This document shows, one piece after another, positions 16,878 to 25,082 of a stretch of 64,000 nt of DNA (its first letter is position 1; every line of letters starts with the position of its first letter). The stretch comes from Pontimicrobium aquaticum. Its GTDB lineage: Bacteria > Bacteroidota > Bacteroidia > Flavobacteriales > Flavobacteriaceae. The notes under the pieces were generated by a model. That model was not told where the DNA came from, made no database searches, and worked only from the letters and a program-made list of their open reading frames with translations. The translations under genes and the position numbers were made by a program. Where the stretch lies: positions 62,001 through 126,000 of the forward strand of contig NZ_SUPL01000008.1 in assembly GCF_005047595.1 (NCBI RefSeq), written 5' to 3'.

Positions 16878-19313
16878 ATGAATGAAGATTTTAATATTAA
16901 CGAATTACCTTCTAATTTCGATATTAAAAGCTTTGTATTTAAAGTTTTAAACTATTGGCCATTGTTTATAGTTGCTTTAGCCATTGGCTTTAGTGTTGCT
17001 TACTACCAAAACGCCAGAAAGCAAAATATTTATAGTTTAGACTCATTAATCTCGGTCGAAAATGACCAAAACCCCTTTTTTACATCAAACACAAGTATTT
17101 CCTTTAACTATGGAGGTGTAACCGATAAAGTACAAACAGTAATAACGAGTTTAAAAACGAGAAATCATAACGAAAAAGTAGTAGATTCTTTGCAATATTA
17201 TAAGCAGTATTTAACGCAAGGAAAATACTGGATGAATGAAGTTTATAATAATGCGCCTTTTAAATTTGAATTAGATAAATCGCGACCGCAAATTTTAGGG
17301 AAACTCATATCTATAAAATTTATTAGTAATGACACATTTGAGGTTTCTGTCAATTTTGAATCTGAAAATGGTACAGGTCAAATTTATTCAACAAAAGAAA
17401 AGCTAGGTTTGGCCTTACCACAAGAACCGTTTTTTAAAATGTTTAAGGTAGGGGAAGTAATTAGCACACCTTTTTTTAATGGAAAAATTGTATTAAGAGA
17501 TAATAGTGAAGCATCTATTAATGAGGAATACTTTATTAATTTTTTAAATTTTGATAGTGTTGTTAACAACTATAAAAACAGCTTAAAAGTAGAAACAAGG
17601 CCTAAAGGATCGTCTGTTTTAAGCCTTAGTTTACGAGGTACAAATAAATCTAAAATAGTTGATTATTTAAATGCAACGGTTGAAATTTTACAAAAATCGC
17701 AATTAGAGCGTAAAAACTTATATGCTACCAATACCATTCAATTTATTAATGATAGGATGGATATTGTTGGAGAAGATTTAAAAAATGTAGAAGATGAGCT
17801 AAATAAATTTAGAAGTCAAAATAAGGTTTTTAATATTGATGAAGAAAGCAATCGTGTTTCTGAGCAACTAAAAGAATACGAAGTAATGGAGAATGACTTA
17901 AACTCCAAAATTACGTATTTAAACTCTTTACAAACATACTTAGAAACTAAAACTGACTATACAAAAATTGCTGCTCCAACTAGTGTAGGTATTGAAGAAG
18001 CCAATATAGTTGGTAGCGTACAACGCATTATAGACCTGTCTATTGCTCGTCAAAAGTTAGAATATACAACTCGTGAAACTTCTGAGCAATTTAAAAACAT
18101 TGATAGACAAATTGATGCAGAAAAAAATGTGTTGTTAGAAACATTGCGTCAAACCAAAAATATTTTTAGTGACCAGTTAAATACCCTTAAGAGTAGGATG
18201 GGGTCATTAGAATCAACTTTAAGCAAGTTGCCAAAAGACCAGCAAGACTTTTTAAAGATCCAACGAAGATTTAATCTTAGTGAAGAAGTGTTTAATGTGT
18301 TTCAAACTAAGCGCAGCGAAGCCGAAGTGGTCAAGGCTGCCAATGTATCAGACATTAATGTGATAGATGAAGCTAAAGACATTGGCGGAGGTTTAGTGGG
18401 ACCTAATAAACGCTTAAATTACCTTATTGCACTATTTACAGGAATTCTAATTCCGTTTATAATCATAATTATAATTGCGTTTTTTGATAACAGTATTCAT
18501 AATGTTCAGGACATTGAGCGTTTGTCTAAAGTTCCAGTTTTAGGGGTAGTTGGTAAATATAGAAGCGAAGGTAGCTTAGCGGTCTATAATAGTCCAAAAT
18601 CAGCTATTTCAGAAGCATTTAGGGCGATTCGTTCTAGCTTGAAATTTATTTATAAAACACAAAAAGTTAAAGGCACTAAAACGGTTATGGTAACATCCTC
18701 AATTAGTGGAGAGGGAAAAACATTTTGTGCTATAAACATAGCAACGGTTTTTGCTTTAACCAATAAAAAAACGGTTTTAGTAGGTCTCGATTTGCGTAAA
18801 CCTAAAATATCTAAAGACTTTAATCTTAAAAATGAAGTTGGCGTTGTAGATTATCTAATTGGTTCTAAAAGTATTGATGATGTGGTACAATCAACACATG
18901 TAGATAATTTAGACATTATTTTATCAGGATCAATTCCACCTAATCCATCTGAGTTGTTAATGAGTGATAAGATGGATGTTTTTATTGATAAACTTAAAGA
19001 AAAATACGATATTATTGTACTGGATACCCCACCTTTAGGACTGGTTACAGACGCCATAGAACTTGTTGAATATGCCGATGCTACTATATACCTTGTAAGG
19101 CAAAACTATACTAAAAAAGATATGCTTGCTGTAATAAACGATAAGTATAAAAAAGGAGAGGTTAAAAACATAAGTTTCGTTCTTAACTATTACACACATA
19201 AAAAGCGACAGGGCTATGGCTATGGCTATGGTTATGGCTATGGATATCACGATAACGAAAAAGATAAAAATCTTTTGAGTAGGATAACCTCTATTCTTAA
19301 ACGTAAAACTTAA
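16878..19313 (+). CDS. Wzc-like polysaccharide co-polymerase / BY-kinase
   Basis: An 811-residue inner-membrane protein. A Wzz domain lies between TM1 (about 32-49) and TM2 (about 515-540), with long coiled coils in between. The cytoplasmic part is a tyrosine kinase with Walker A SSISGEGKT, Walker A' LVGLDLRKPK and Walker B DIIVLDTPPLG. The C-terminus carries five YG units (positions 19215-19244), giving the tyrosine cluster whose phosphorylation cycle controls chain length and export. It would pair with the Wza-like lipoprotein just upstream. The next gene is in the same frame, 6 bp after the stop. Confidence 0.92.
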   Translation: MNEDFNINELPSNFDIKSFVFKVLNYWPLFIVALAIGFSVAYYQNARKQNIYSLDSLISVENDQNPFFTSNTSISFNYGGVTDKVQTVITSLKTRNHNEKVVDSLQYYKQYLTQGKYWMNEVYNNAPFKFELDKSRPQILGKLISIKFISNDTFEVSVNFESENGTGQIYSTKEKLGLALPQEPFFKMFKVGEVISTPFFNGKIVLRDNSEASINEEYFINFLNFDSVVNNYKNSLKVETRPKGSSVLSLSLRGTNKSKIVDYLNATVEILQKSQLERKNLYATNTIQFINDRMDIVGEDLKNVEDELNKFRSQNKVFNIDEESNRVSEQLKEYEVMENDLNSKITYLNSLQTYLETKTDYTKIAAPTSVGIEEANIVGSVQRIIDLSIARQKLEYTTRETSEQFKNIDRQIDAEKNVLLETLRQTKNIFSDQLNTLKSRMGSLESTLSKLPKDQQDFLKIQRRFNLSEEVFNVFQTKRSEAEVVKAANVSDINVIDEAKDIGGGLVGPNKRLNYLIALFTGILIPFIIIIIIAFFDNSIHNVQDIERLSKVPVLGVVGKYRSEGSLAVYNSPKSAISEAFRAIRSSLKFIYKTQKVKGTKTVMVTSSISGEGKTFCAINIATVFALTNKKTVLVGLDLRKPKISKDFNLKNEVGVVDYLIGSKSIDDVVQSTHVDNLDIILSGSIPPNPSELLMSDKMDVFIDKLKEKYDIIVLDTPPLGLVTDAIELVEYADATIYLVRQNYTKKDMLAVINDKYKKGEVKNISFVLNYYTHKKRQGYGYGYGYGYGYHDNEKDKNLLSRITSILKRKT

Positions 19314-19319
19314 ACTCTT

Positions 19320-19904
19320 TTGATTACTAAGTCCCAAATAAAGTTAAAAAGAGGTTTCGATGTATTATTAGCACTTATTCTAATTCCAATTATAATTATT
19401 CCGTTAATAGTTTTTTTAATAATCGCTGCATTAGAAACAAAGCAATCAGGTTTGTTTAAGCAAAATCGTGTTGGACAACATGGGAAAATATTCAAAATAT
19501 TTAAAATTAGAACCCTTAAAAAAGGTAAGCATAAACTTGGGCAACTGGATTCGTATGCAGCTTCTTTTGGAAAGTTTCTAAGGAAGTATAAGTTAGACGA
19601 ACTCCCTCAATTATTCAATGTGTTATTTGGAGATATGAGTTTTGTGGGACCACGACCTGATGTTATAGGTTTTGCTGATGAATTAGTAGGTGAAAATAGA
19701 ATAATTTTAAAAGTTAAACCAGGTGTAACTGGTCCAGCAACAATTAAGTATAAAGATGAAGAAGTCATATTAGCCTTACAAGATGACCCCGAAAATTACA
19801 ATAGAACGATTATTTGGGTAGATAAGGTTGAAATCAATAAAAAGTACGTGAAAAATTGGAGTTTTTACTTAGATTTGAAGTATATACTACAATCAATTTT
19901 TTAG
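19320..19904 (+). CDS. short (PglC-like) initiating phosphoglycosyl transferase
   Basis: A 194-residue bacterial sugar transferase of the monotopic phosphoglycosyl transferase family. It has one re-entrant hydrophobic segment near the N-terminus (residues 15-35), then KQNRVGQHGKIFKIFKIRT, the catalytic KLDELPQLFNV with its Asp-Glu pair, and FGDMSFVGPRPDV. It moves a sugar-1-phosphate onto undecaprenyl phosphate to start a repeat unit. It lacks the four N-terminal helices of WbaP. The start is TTG, because an in-frame stop lies just upstream and no ATG occurs early. A second, full-length member closes the locus at 47507. Confidence 0.88.
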   Translation: MITKSQIKLKRGFDVLLALILIPIIIIPLIVFLIIAALETKQSGLFKQNRVGQHGKIFKIFKIRTLKKGKHKLGQLDSYAASFGKFLRKYKLDELPQLFNVLFGDMSFVGPRPDVIGFADELVGENRIILKVKPGVTGPATIKYKDEEVILALQDDPENYNRTIIWVDKVEINKKYVKNWSFYLDLKYILQSIF

Positions 19905-19911
19905 CTAACTA

Positions 19912-21204
19912 ATGAATTCTAAAGATAAAATAACCATTATTGGGTTGGGATATGTCGGACTACCTTTGGCAGTTGAGTTTGCCAAAAAGTATCATGTTAT
20001 TGGGTTCGATATTAATGACACTCGCATAGCAGAGTTAAGGCAAGGAAACGATAAAACACTTGAAGTTGAGGACGATGATTTAAAATCTGTGTTAATTCAA
20101 GATATAAATGAAGACAAGGGGCTTTACATTACCTCTAACCCTGATGATTTGGTAGTGTCTAATATTTATATAGTCACAGTGCCTACACCAACAGACGATT
20201 TACATAAACCAATTCTAACACCTTTGGTTAAAGCAAGTGAAACTGTAGCAAAAGGATTAAATAAAGGCGATATTGTTATTTATGAATCTACAGTATATCC
20301 AGGAGTAACTGAAGATATATGTGTGCCTATTCTTGAAACTAATTCAGGATTAAAGTTTAATCAAGATTTCTTTGCAGGCTATTCACCAGAACGTATAAAT
20401 CCAGGAGATAAAAAACATACTGTTACCAAAATATTAAAAGTTACGTCTGGATCTACGCCAGAAATAGCGAAACAAATTGACGAGTTATATAAAACGGTAA
20501 TTACTGCAGGAACACATATGGCACCAACTATAAAAGTGGCCGAAGCAGCTAAAGTGATTGAAAACTCTCAAAGAGATATTAATATAGCTTTTGTTAATGA
20601 GTTATCTAAAATTTTTAGATTGTTAGATATTGATACTAAAGCAGTATTAGAAGCTGCAGGTACTAAATGGAATTTTATCAACTTTACACCTGGTTTGGTA
20701 GGTGGACACTGTATTGGTGTCGATCCTTATTATTTAGCTCAAAAAGCTATTGAATCAGGATATAACCCAGAAATTATTTTAGCAGGACGAAAAATGAACG
20801 ACAGCATGGGAAGCTACGTTGCCCAAGAAACTGTAAAAATGATGATTAAAAAAGGAGCAACCATTAAAGGAGCAAAAACATTAGTGTTAGGAATTACATT
20901 TAAAGAGAATTGTCCAGACATTCGCAACTCAAGAGTCATTGATATTATTCGTGAGTTTGAAGCATATCATGTAAATGTAGATGTATATGATCCTTGGGCT
21001 TCAAAAGAAGAAGTAAAACATGAATATAATTTAGAGTTAATGACTTCTACTTCAGAATTAAAAGGTAGCTATGATGCTGTTATTTTAGCGGTTTCACATA
21101 AGGAGTTTTTAGAGTTAGATATTCCTTCGTTAAAATCAGATATAGGAGTCATTTTTGATGTAAAATCATTATTACCAAAACAAATTGTTGACGCAAGATT
21201 ATAA
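19912..21204 (+). CDS. nucleotide-sugar dehydrogenase (UDP-GlcNAc 6-dehydrogenase-like, TviB/WbpO type)
   Basis: A 430-residue UDP-glucose/GDP-mannose dehydrogenase family enzyme. The NAD site is GLGYVGLPLAVEFA, the central helix region holds AEAAKVIENSQRDINIA, and the catalytic cysteine lies in GGHCIGVDPYYLA. The wording KVIENSQRDINIAFVNE fits the subgroup oxidising UDP-N-acetylhexosamines rather than UDP-glucose. Its stop overlaps the next gene's ATG by 1 bp; that gene encodes a 4-epimerase. As in the TviB/TviC and WbpO/WbpP pairs, the two would yield UDP-N-acetylgalactosaminuronic acid. Substrate is inferred. Confidence 0.88.
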   Translation: MNSKDKITIIGLGYVGLPLAVEFAKKYHVIGFDINDTRIAELRQGNDKTLEVEDDDLKSVLIQDINEDKGLYITSNPDDLVVSNIYIVTVPTPTDDLHKPILTPLVKASETVAKGLNKGDIVIYESTVYPGVTEDICVPILETNSGLKFNQDFFAGYSPERINPGDKKHTVTKILKVTSGSTPEIAKQIDELYKTVITAGTHMAPTIKVAEAAKVIENSQRDINIAFVNELSKIFRLLDIDTKAVLEAAGTKWNFINFTPGLVGGHCIGVDPYYLAQKAIESGYNPEIILAGRKMNDSMGSYVAQETVKMMIKKGATIKGAKTLVLGITFKENCPDIRNSRVIDIIREFEAYHVNVDVYDPWASKEEVKHEYNLELMTSTSELKGSYDAVILAVSHKEFLELDIPSLKSDIGVIFDVKSLLPKQIVDARL

Positions 21205-22184
21205 TGTACGAACATAAATATCATAGTAAAGATTTAAGTAAATACTCATTTCTTATTACAGGAGGAGGCGGTTTTATAGGCTCAAACATAGTTGAATACC
21301 TATTAAAAAATAATGCAAAACTAGTAAGGGTTTTAGACAATTTTTCTAACGGATTTAGAGAAAATCTTGAAGAATTTTATAGTAATCCAGCATTTGAATT
21401 GGTTGAGGGTGATATTCGAGATTTGCAAACTTGTAAGGATGCCATGAAAGATATCGATTATGTATCACACCAAGCAGCCTTAGGTTCTGTGCCTCGATCT
21501 ATAAACGATCCAAACACCACCAACGATGTAAATATTACAGGATTTTTAAATATGATGGTTGCCTTAAAAGATAGCGATACTGTAAAACGCATGGTGTATG
21601 CAGCGTCAAGTTCAACCTATGGAGACAGCCTAACATTGCCTAAAGTTGAGGGAAACATAGGGAAGCCATTATCACCTTATGCAGTCACAAAATACGTTAA
21701 TGAATTATATGCCGATGTCTTTGGGAAAACCTATAATACAGATGTTATTGGCTTACGTTATTTTAATATTTTTGGACCAAAACAAAGTCCAAAAGGTGCT
21801 TATGCTGCGGTAATTCCATTATTTATGGAAGCCATTAAAAACAATGAATCAGCAACCATCAATGGTGATGGCGAACAAACAAGAGATTTTACCTTTGTTG
21901 AAAACGCAGTTCAAGCCAATATAAAAGGATTTTTTGCACCAAAAGAAGTAGCCAATGAAGTGTTTAATATTGCTTGTGGTGAACGAATAAGTGTGAATTA
22001 TTTATGGGAACATATTAATAATGCAGCATCTAAAAGCGTTAAAGCTGTGTATGGATCAACAAGACAAGGCGATGTTAGAGATTCGTTGGCAGATATTTCT
22101 AAAGCAGAAAAGCTAATGAATTATAAACCTGAATTTACAGTAAGAGAAGGCTTAAAGATTACTTGGGATTGGTTTAACGGTTAG
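21204..22184 (+). CDS. UDP-N-acetylhexosamine 4-epimerase-like SDR (WbpP/TviC type)
   Basis: A 326-residue extended SDR. NAD binding is by TGGGGFIGSNIVEYLL, the Ser of the triad is in AASSSTYGD, and PLSPYAVTKYVNELYA has the catalytic YxxxK. The opening segment with KDLSKYSFLITGGGGF and VLDNFSNGFREN resembles WbpP and TviC, which interconvert UDP-GlcNAc(A) and UDP-GalNAc(A). It overlaps the dehydrogenase gene by 1 bp. It is the last plus-strand gene before the DUF559 cassette. Confidence 0.87.
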   Translation: MYEHKYHSKDLSKYSFLITGGGGFIGSNIVEYLLKNNAKLVRVLDNFSNGFRENLEEFYSNPAFELVEGDIRDLQTCKDAMKDIDYVSHQAALGSVPRSINDPNTTNDVNITGFLNMMVALKDSDTVKRMVYAASSSTYGDSLTLPKVEGNIGKPLSPYAVTKYVNELYADVFGKTYNTDVIGLRYFNIFGPKQSPKGAYAAVIPLFMEAIKNNESATINGDGEQTRDFTFVENAVQANIKGFFAPKEVANEVFNIACGERISVNYLWEHINNAASKSVKAVYGSTRQGDVRDSLADISKAEKLMNYKPEFTVREGLKITWDWFNG

Positions 22185-22217
22185 TACCATTACTAAACGA
22201 ACATAAAGTATTTTTTT

Positions 22218-22277
22218 AAACTCCCTTTCTTTGCTGCGCAAATTCATCCCCTCTTTTTCCAAAGAGTGGAGCAAGTA
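22218..22277. repeat. left copy of ~60 bp direct repeat flanking the DUF559 gene
   Basis: This 60-base element is nearly identical to 22773-22835, differing by three one-base gaps and one substitution. It holds an inverted repeat, CCCCTCTTT (22248-22256), loop TTCC, AAAGAGTGG (22261-22269), with one mismatch. Together with its partner it brackets the nuclease gene. Confidence 0.8.
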
Positions 22278-22312
22278 TATGATATTATTTATAGATAACC
22301 AATTTACTTGTT

Positions 22313-22358
22313 CCTCCCTTGAATTCAAGGGAGGTGTCCTGACCCCTTTAGTCAGGAC
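22313..22358. repeat. pair of adjacent palindromes downstream of the DUF559 gene
   Basis: Positions 22313-22334 form a perfect 22 bp palindrome centred on GAATTC. It is followed 1 bp later by an 8 bp stem GTCCTGAC / GTCAGGAC (22336-22343 and 22351-22358) around CCCTTTA. They lie just past the stop codon of the nuclease gene (minus strand) and could act as its terminator or as structural ends of the cassette. Confidence 0.7.
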
Positions 22359-22372
22359 GGAGGGTTTACTTA

Positions 22373-22738
22373 TTAACTTCTAAACTGATTCTTTATTTCA
22401 TTAAATACAGAAGCCAAATTTTCAAACACCATTCTGTTTTCAAACCTTATAACTTTAAAGCCCAATGCTTCCAATTCTTCTGTTCTTTTTATGTCATATT
22501 GTTTTGCAATGGCATTGTTATGTACCTCTCCATCCAGCTCTATGATAAGTCGTTCTGAAGCGCAGTAGAAATCTACTATGTAGTTTTTGATGCTGTGCTG
22601 CTTGGTAAAACGCTTGCCTTCAAATTGTCTAGCTTTTAAATGTTTCCACAAAAAGGCTTCGGCAGGAGTTAGGTTTTGCCTAAGTTGTTTTCTTAAGGTT
22701 TTTAGCTCAGGTTTTGTATGTATGCGTTTTTTAGGCAT
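22373..22738 (-). CDS. DUF559 (Vsr-like) endonuclease-domain protein
   Basis: A 121-residue protein that is almost entirely a DUF559 domain. It shows LRQNLTPAEAFLWKHL, then IVDFYCASERLIIELDGEVH with the acidic residues of a very-short-patch-repair-like PD-(D/E)xK site, and EELEALGFKVIRFEN near the end. It should be a small DNA endonuclease, though activity is undemonstrated for most members. It is the only minus-strand gene inside the 33 kb polysaccharide locus and is bracketed by ~60 bp direct repeats, so it looks like a later insertion. It could be part of a small mobile or repeat-maintaining element. Confidence 0.85.
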   Translation of the reverse strand: MPKKRIHTKPELKTLRKQLRQNLTPAEAFLWKHLKARQFEGKRFTKQHSIKNYIVDFYCASERLIIELDGEVHNNAIAKQYDIKRTEELEALGFKVIRFENRMVFENLASVFNEIKNQFRS

Positions 22739-22772
22739 AGATTAAAATTACGCAATTATTTTTATTTTTTTC

Positions 22773-22835
22773 AAACTCCCCTTTCTTTGCTGTCGCAAAT
22801 TCATTCCCCTCTTTTTCCAAAGAGGGGAGCAAGTA
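22773..22835. repeat. right copy of ~60 bp direct repeat flanking the DUF559 gene
   Basis: This is the second copy of the element at 22218-22277, in the same orientation. Its internal stem is perfect: CCCCTCTTT (22806-22814), loop TTCC, AAAGAGGGG (22819-22827). It lies 34 bp beyond the nuclease start codon and about 106 bp before the Wzm-like gene. Confidence 0.8.
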
Positions 22836-22941
22836 CGAAATAAACTTTAGGTTAATTAACAGGCTAGTTTTTTATAGGTTCAAGTGCTAAATAGTTCTGC
22901 CTGTTTTTACTATATTAGCATAAATAAAATACTGTAACCTT

Positions 22942-23811
22942 TTGACTACACCCAAAGACGCCCCATGGTTATACACAATATCTTCAAAACACAAACTAAT
23001 AGATCTTAACTTCAAGGAAATTTGGAGGTATCGCGATTTGTTATTGTTGTTTGTGAAACGAGATGTTGTAACACTCTATAAGCAGACCATATTAGGACCT
23101 TTATGGTATGTTATACAACCGTTATTTACTTCAGTAATTTTTACTTTAATATTTAATAATTTAGCGAATATTCCAACAGGAAAGGGTGTGCCAGCCTTTT
23201 TATTTAACCTAGCAGGTATTACTTTATGGAACTATTTTAAAGAATGTCTCACGGGAACTTCTAATACATTTACAAAAAATCAAAATATTTTTGGGAAAGT
23301 ATATTTTCCTAGAGTGATTATGCCTATGTCTATAGTGGTGTCTAACTTGTTGAAATTTGGAATACAGTTAGTTGTCTTTATTGGATTTTATATATTTTAC
23401 GTATTTGCTAATAATGCAACAGTAACTCCAAATTCAAATCTGATATTATTGCCATTAATAATAGTAATGATGGCATTATTAGGCTTAGGATTTGGGATGA
23501 TAATATCCTCTATGACCACTAAATATAGAGACTTAACATTTTTAGTGCAGTTTGGTGTACAATTATTAATGTATGGTTCAGCAGTGATGTACCCATTATC
23601 TTATTTTGAAGAAAAGCTACCAGAATATTCATGGTTAGTAGAGTGTAATCCCATAGCAATCGTTATTGAAACATTTAGGAACATGACGCTAGGTGTTGAT
23701 GCTTTTTATGTCGATAAGTTTATATATGCGCTTGTTTTTAGTATCTTAATATTTTTATTTGGGCTCATAGTGTTTAACAAAACAGAGAAAAGTTTTATTG
23801 ATACTGTTTGA
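22942..23811 (+). CDS. polysaccharide ABC exporter permease, Wzm-like
   Basis: A 289-residue ABC-2 type permease with six hydrophobic segments. The N-terminal cytoplasmic part LNFKEIWRYRDLLLLFVKRD and TILGPLWYVIQPLF are typical of Wzm/TagG permeases for lipid-linked polysaccharide. It pairs with the Wzt-like ATPase, whose ATG overlaps its stop. The start is TTG; no ATG lies nearby in frame and the N-terminus has a plausible length. It is separated from upstream operon genes by the DUF559 cassette, so it may depend on its own promoter; only a weak TATATTAG at 22911-22918 is seen. Confidence 0.9.
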   Translation: MTTPKDAPWLYTISSKHKLIDLNFKEIWRYRDLLLLFVKRDVVTLYKQTILGPLWYVIQPLFTSVIFTLIFNNLANIPTGKGVPAFLFNLAGITLWNYFKECLTGTSNTFTKNQNIFGKVYFPRVIMPMSIVVSNLLKFGIQLVVFIGFYIFYVFANNATVTPNSNLILLPLIIVMMALLGLGFGMIISSMTTKYRDLTFLVQFGVQLLMYGSAVMYPLSYFEEKLPEYSWLVECNPIAIVIETFRNMTLGVDAFYVDKFIYALVFSILIFLFGLIVFNKTEKSFIDTV

Positions 23812-25082
23812 TGATGAAAGATATTATATTAAAAGCTGAAAATATAAGCAAACAATACCGACTGGGTTTGGTTGGTACAGGTACGATTAGCCATGATTTA
23901 AATAGGTGGTGGCATAAAGTACGTGGTAAAGACGATCCATTTTTAAAAGTAGGTGAGGTAAACGACAGAAGTATAAAAGGTGAGAGTGACTATGTATGGG
24001 CTTTAAAGGATATTAACTTTGAAGTCAAACATGGCGAAGTTCTTGGAATTATTGGTAAAAATGGCGCTGGCAAATCTACACTGTTAAAAATACTATCCAG
24101 AGTCACGAGTCCGACAACTGGAGAAATAAAAACTAAAGGACGCATCGCTTCCTTGTTAGAAGTGGGTACAGGCTTTCACCCTGAAATGACAGGACGTGAA
24201 AATATTTACTTAAATGGTGCTATTTTAGGAATGACCAAAGCTGAAATTCGCTCTAAAATAGATGAAATCATAGACTTTTCAGGATGTGAGCGCTATATAG
24301 ATACACCAGTAAAACGCTACTCTTCTGGAATGACAGTGCGTTTGGCATTTGCGGTAGCTGCGCATTTAGAGCCAGATATTTTGGTGGTTGACGAGGTGTT
24401 GGCTGTTGGTGATGCCGAGTTCCAAAAAAAAGCCATTGGCAAAATGCAGGATATCTCTAAAGGTGAAGGTAGAACGGTGTTGTTTGTGAGTCATAATATG
24501 GCGGCAGTTAAGAGTTTGTGTACGAGAGCAATAGTGCTTGAGAATGGAGAAACAACATTTAATGGAGGAGTCGAAGCAGCTATTGATTACTATTTGCAGG
24601 GATCAAAAAATGATTTTTCAATTATTGATTTTAAAGATAGGAAGGGGAATGGCTTAGTAAAATTAAAAACAGTGAATGTTTTTGGCTTTAATGAGGATTG
24701 TAAACCTCAAACAGGTAAACCTTTTACTTTAAGATTTGAGTTAGAAAATAATCATGGTGTCTCCTGTGATGATATAGATTTTGATATTAGAATTGATGAT
24801 AACATGGGACAAAGAATAAGTTGGTTAAGCACAAGACTATTTTCAAAAACAAATAATGGAAGTTTGCAAAAAATAGATTTTATAATGGATAATTTGCAGC
24901 TTAATTATGGTGTTTATTATGTAACTACATATTTAACTGTAAAAAAAATAGAATCAGATTGGATTCAAAATGCTTTTTCTTTTGAGGTCGAGGAAGGGGA
25001 TTATTATGGTAAAGGCGCATTTGTTTCGAGTATTCAAAGTAAAGCTTTGTTAAATTTTAAAGTGAATACTCATGTTGATTAA
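23811..25082 (+). CDS. polysaccharide ABC exporter ATPase with C-terminal carbohydrate-binding domain, Wzt-like
   Basis: A ~423-residue ATPase with Walker A GIIGKNGAGKST (about residues 79-90), signature YSSGMTVRLAFAVAA and Walker B DILVVDEVLAVGD. About 165 residues follow the ABC domain (from about 260) and are beta-rich, matching the Wzt C-terminal domain that in E. coli O8/O9a recognises the capped end of the finished chain. An insert before the Walker A, with WWHKVRGKDDPF, is usual for this group. I chose ATG at 23811, which overlaps the permease stop TGA. The next gene encodes a methyltransferase fold and overlaps by 11 bp. Confidence 0.92.
   Translation: MMKDIILKAENISKQYRLGLVGTGTISHDLNRWWHKVRGKDDPFLKVGEVNDRSIKGESDYVWALKDINFEVKHGEVLGIIGKNGAGKSTLLKILSRVTSPTTGEIKTKGRIASLLEVGTGFHPEMTGRENIYLNGAILGMTKAEIRSKIDEIIDFSGCERYIDTPVKRYSSGMTVRLAFAVAAHLEPDILVVDEVLAVGDAEFQKKAIGKMQDISKGEGRTVLFVSHNMAAVKSLCTRAIVLENGETTFNGGVEAAIDYYLQGSKNDFSIIDFKDRKGNGLVKLKTVNVFGFNEDCKPQTGKPFTLRFELENNHGVSCDDIDFDIRIDDNMGQRISWLSTRLFSKTNNGSLQKIDFIMDNLQLNYGVYYVTTYLTVKKIESDWIQNAFSFEVEEGDYYGKGAFVSSIQSKALLNFKVNTHVD

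Noticed and set aside
19035-19337. 100-codon minus-strand open frame over the Wzc 3' end
   Set aside because: It is the antisense of the Tyr-Gly repeats and kinase domain and gives low-complexity Ile/Ala runs.
22218-22835. CRISPR-like array
   Set aside because: There are only two repeat copies, 60-63 bp long, separated by a protein gene, with no spacer series or cas genes.
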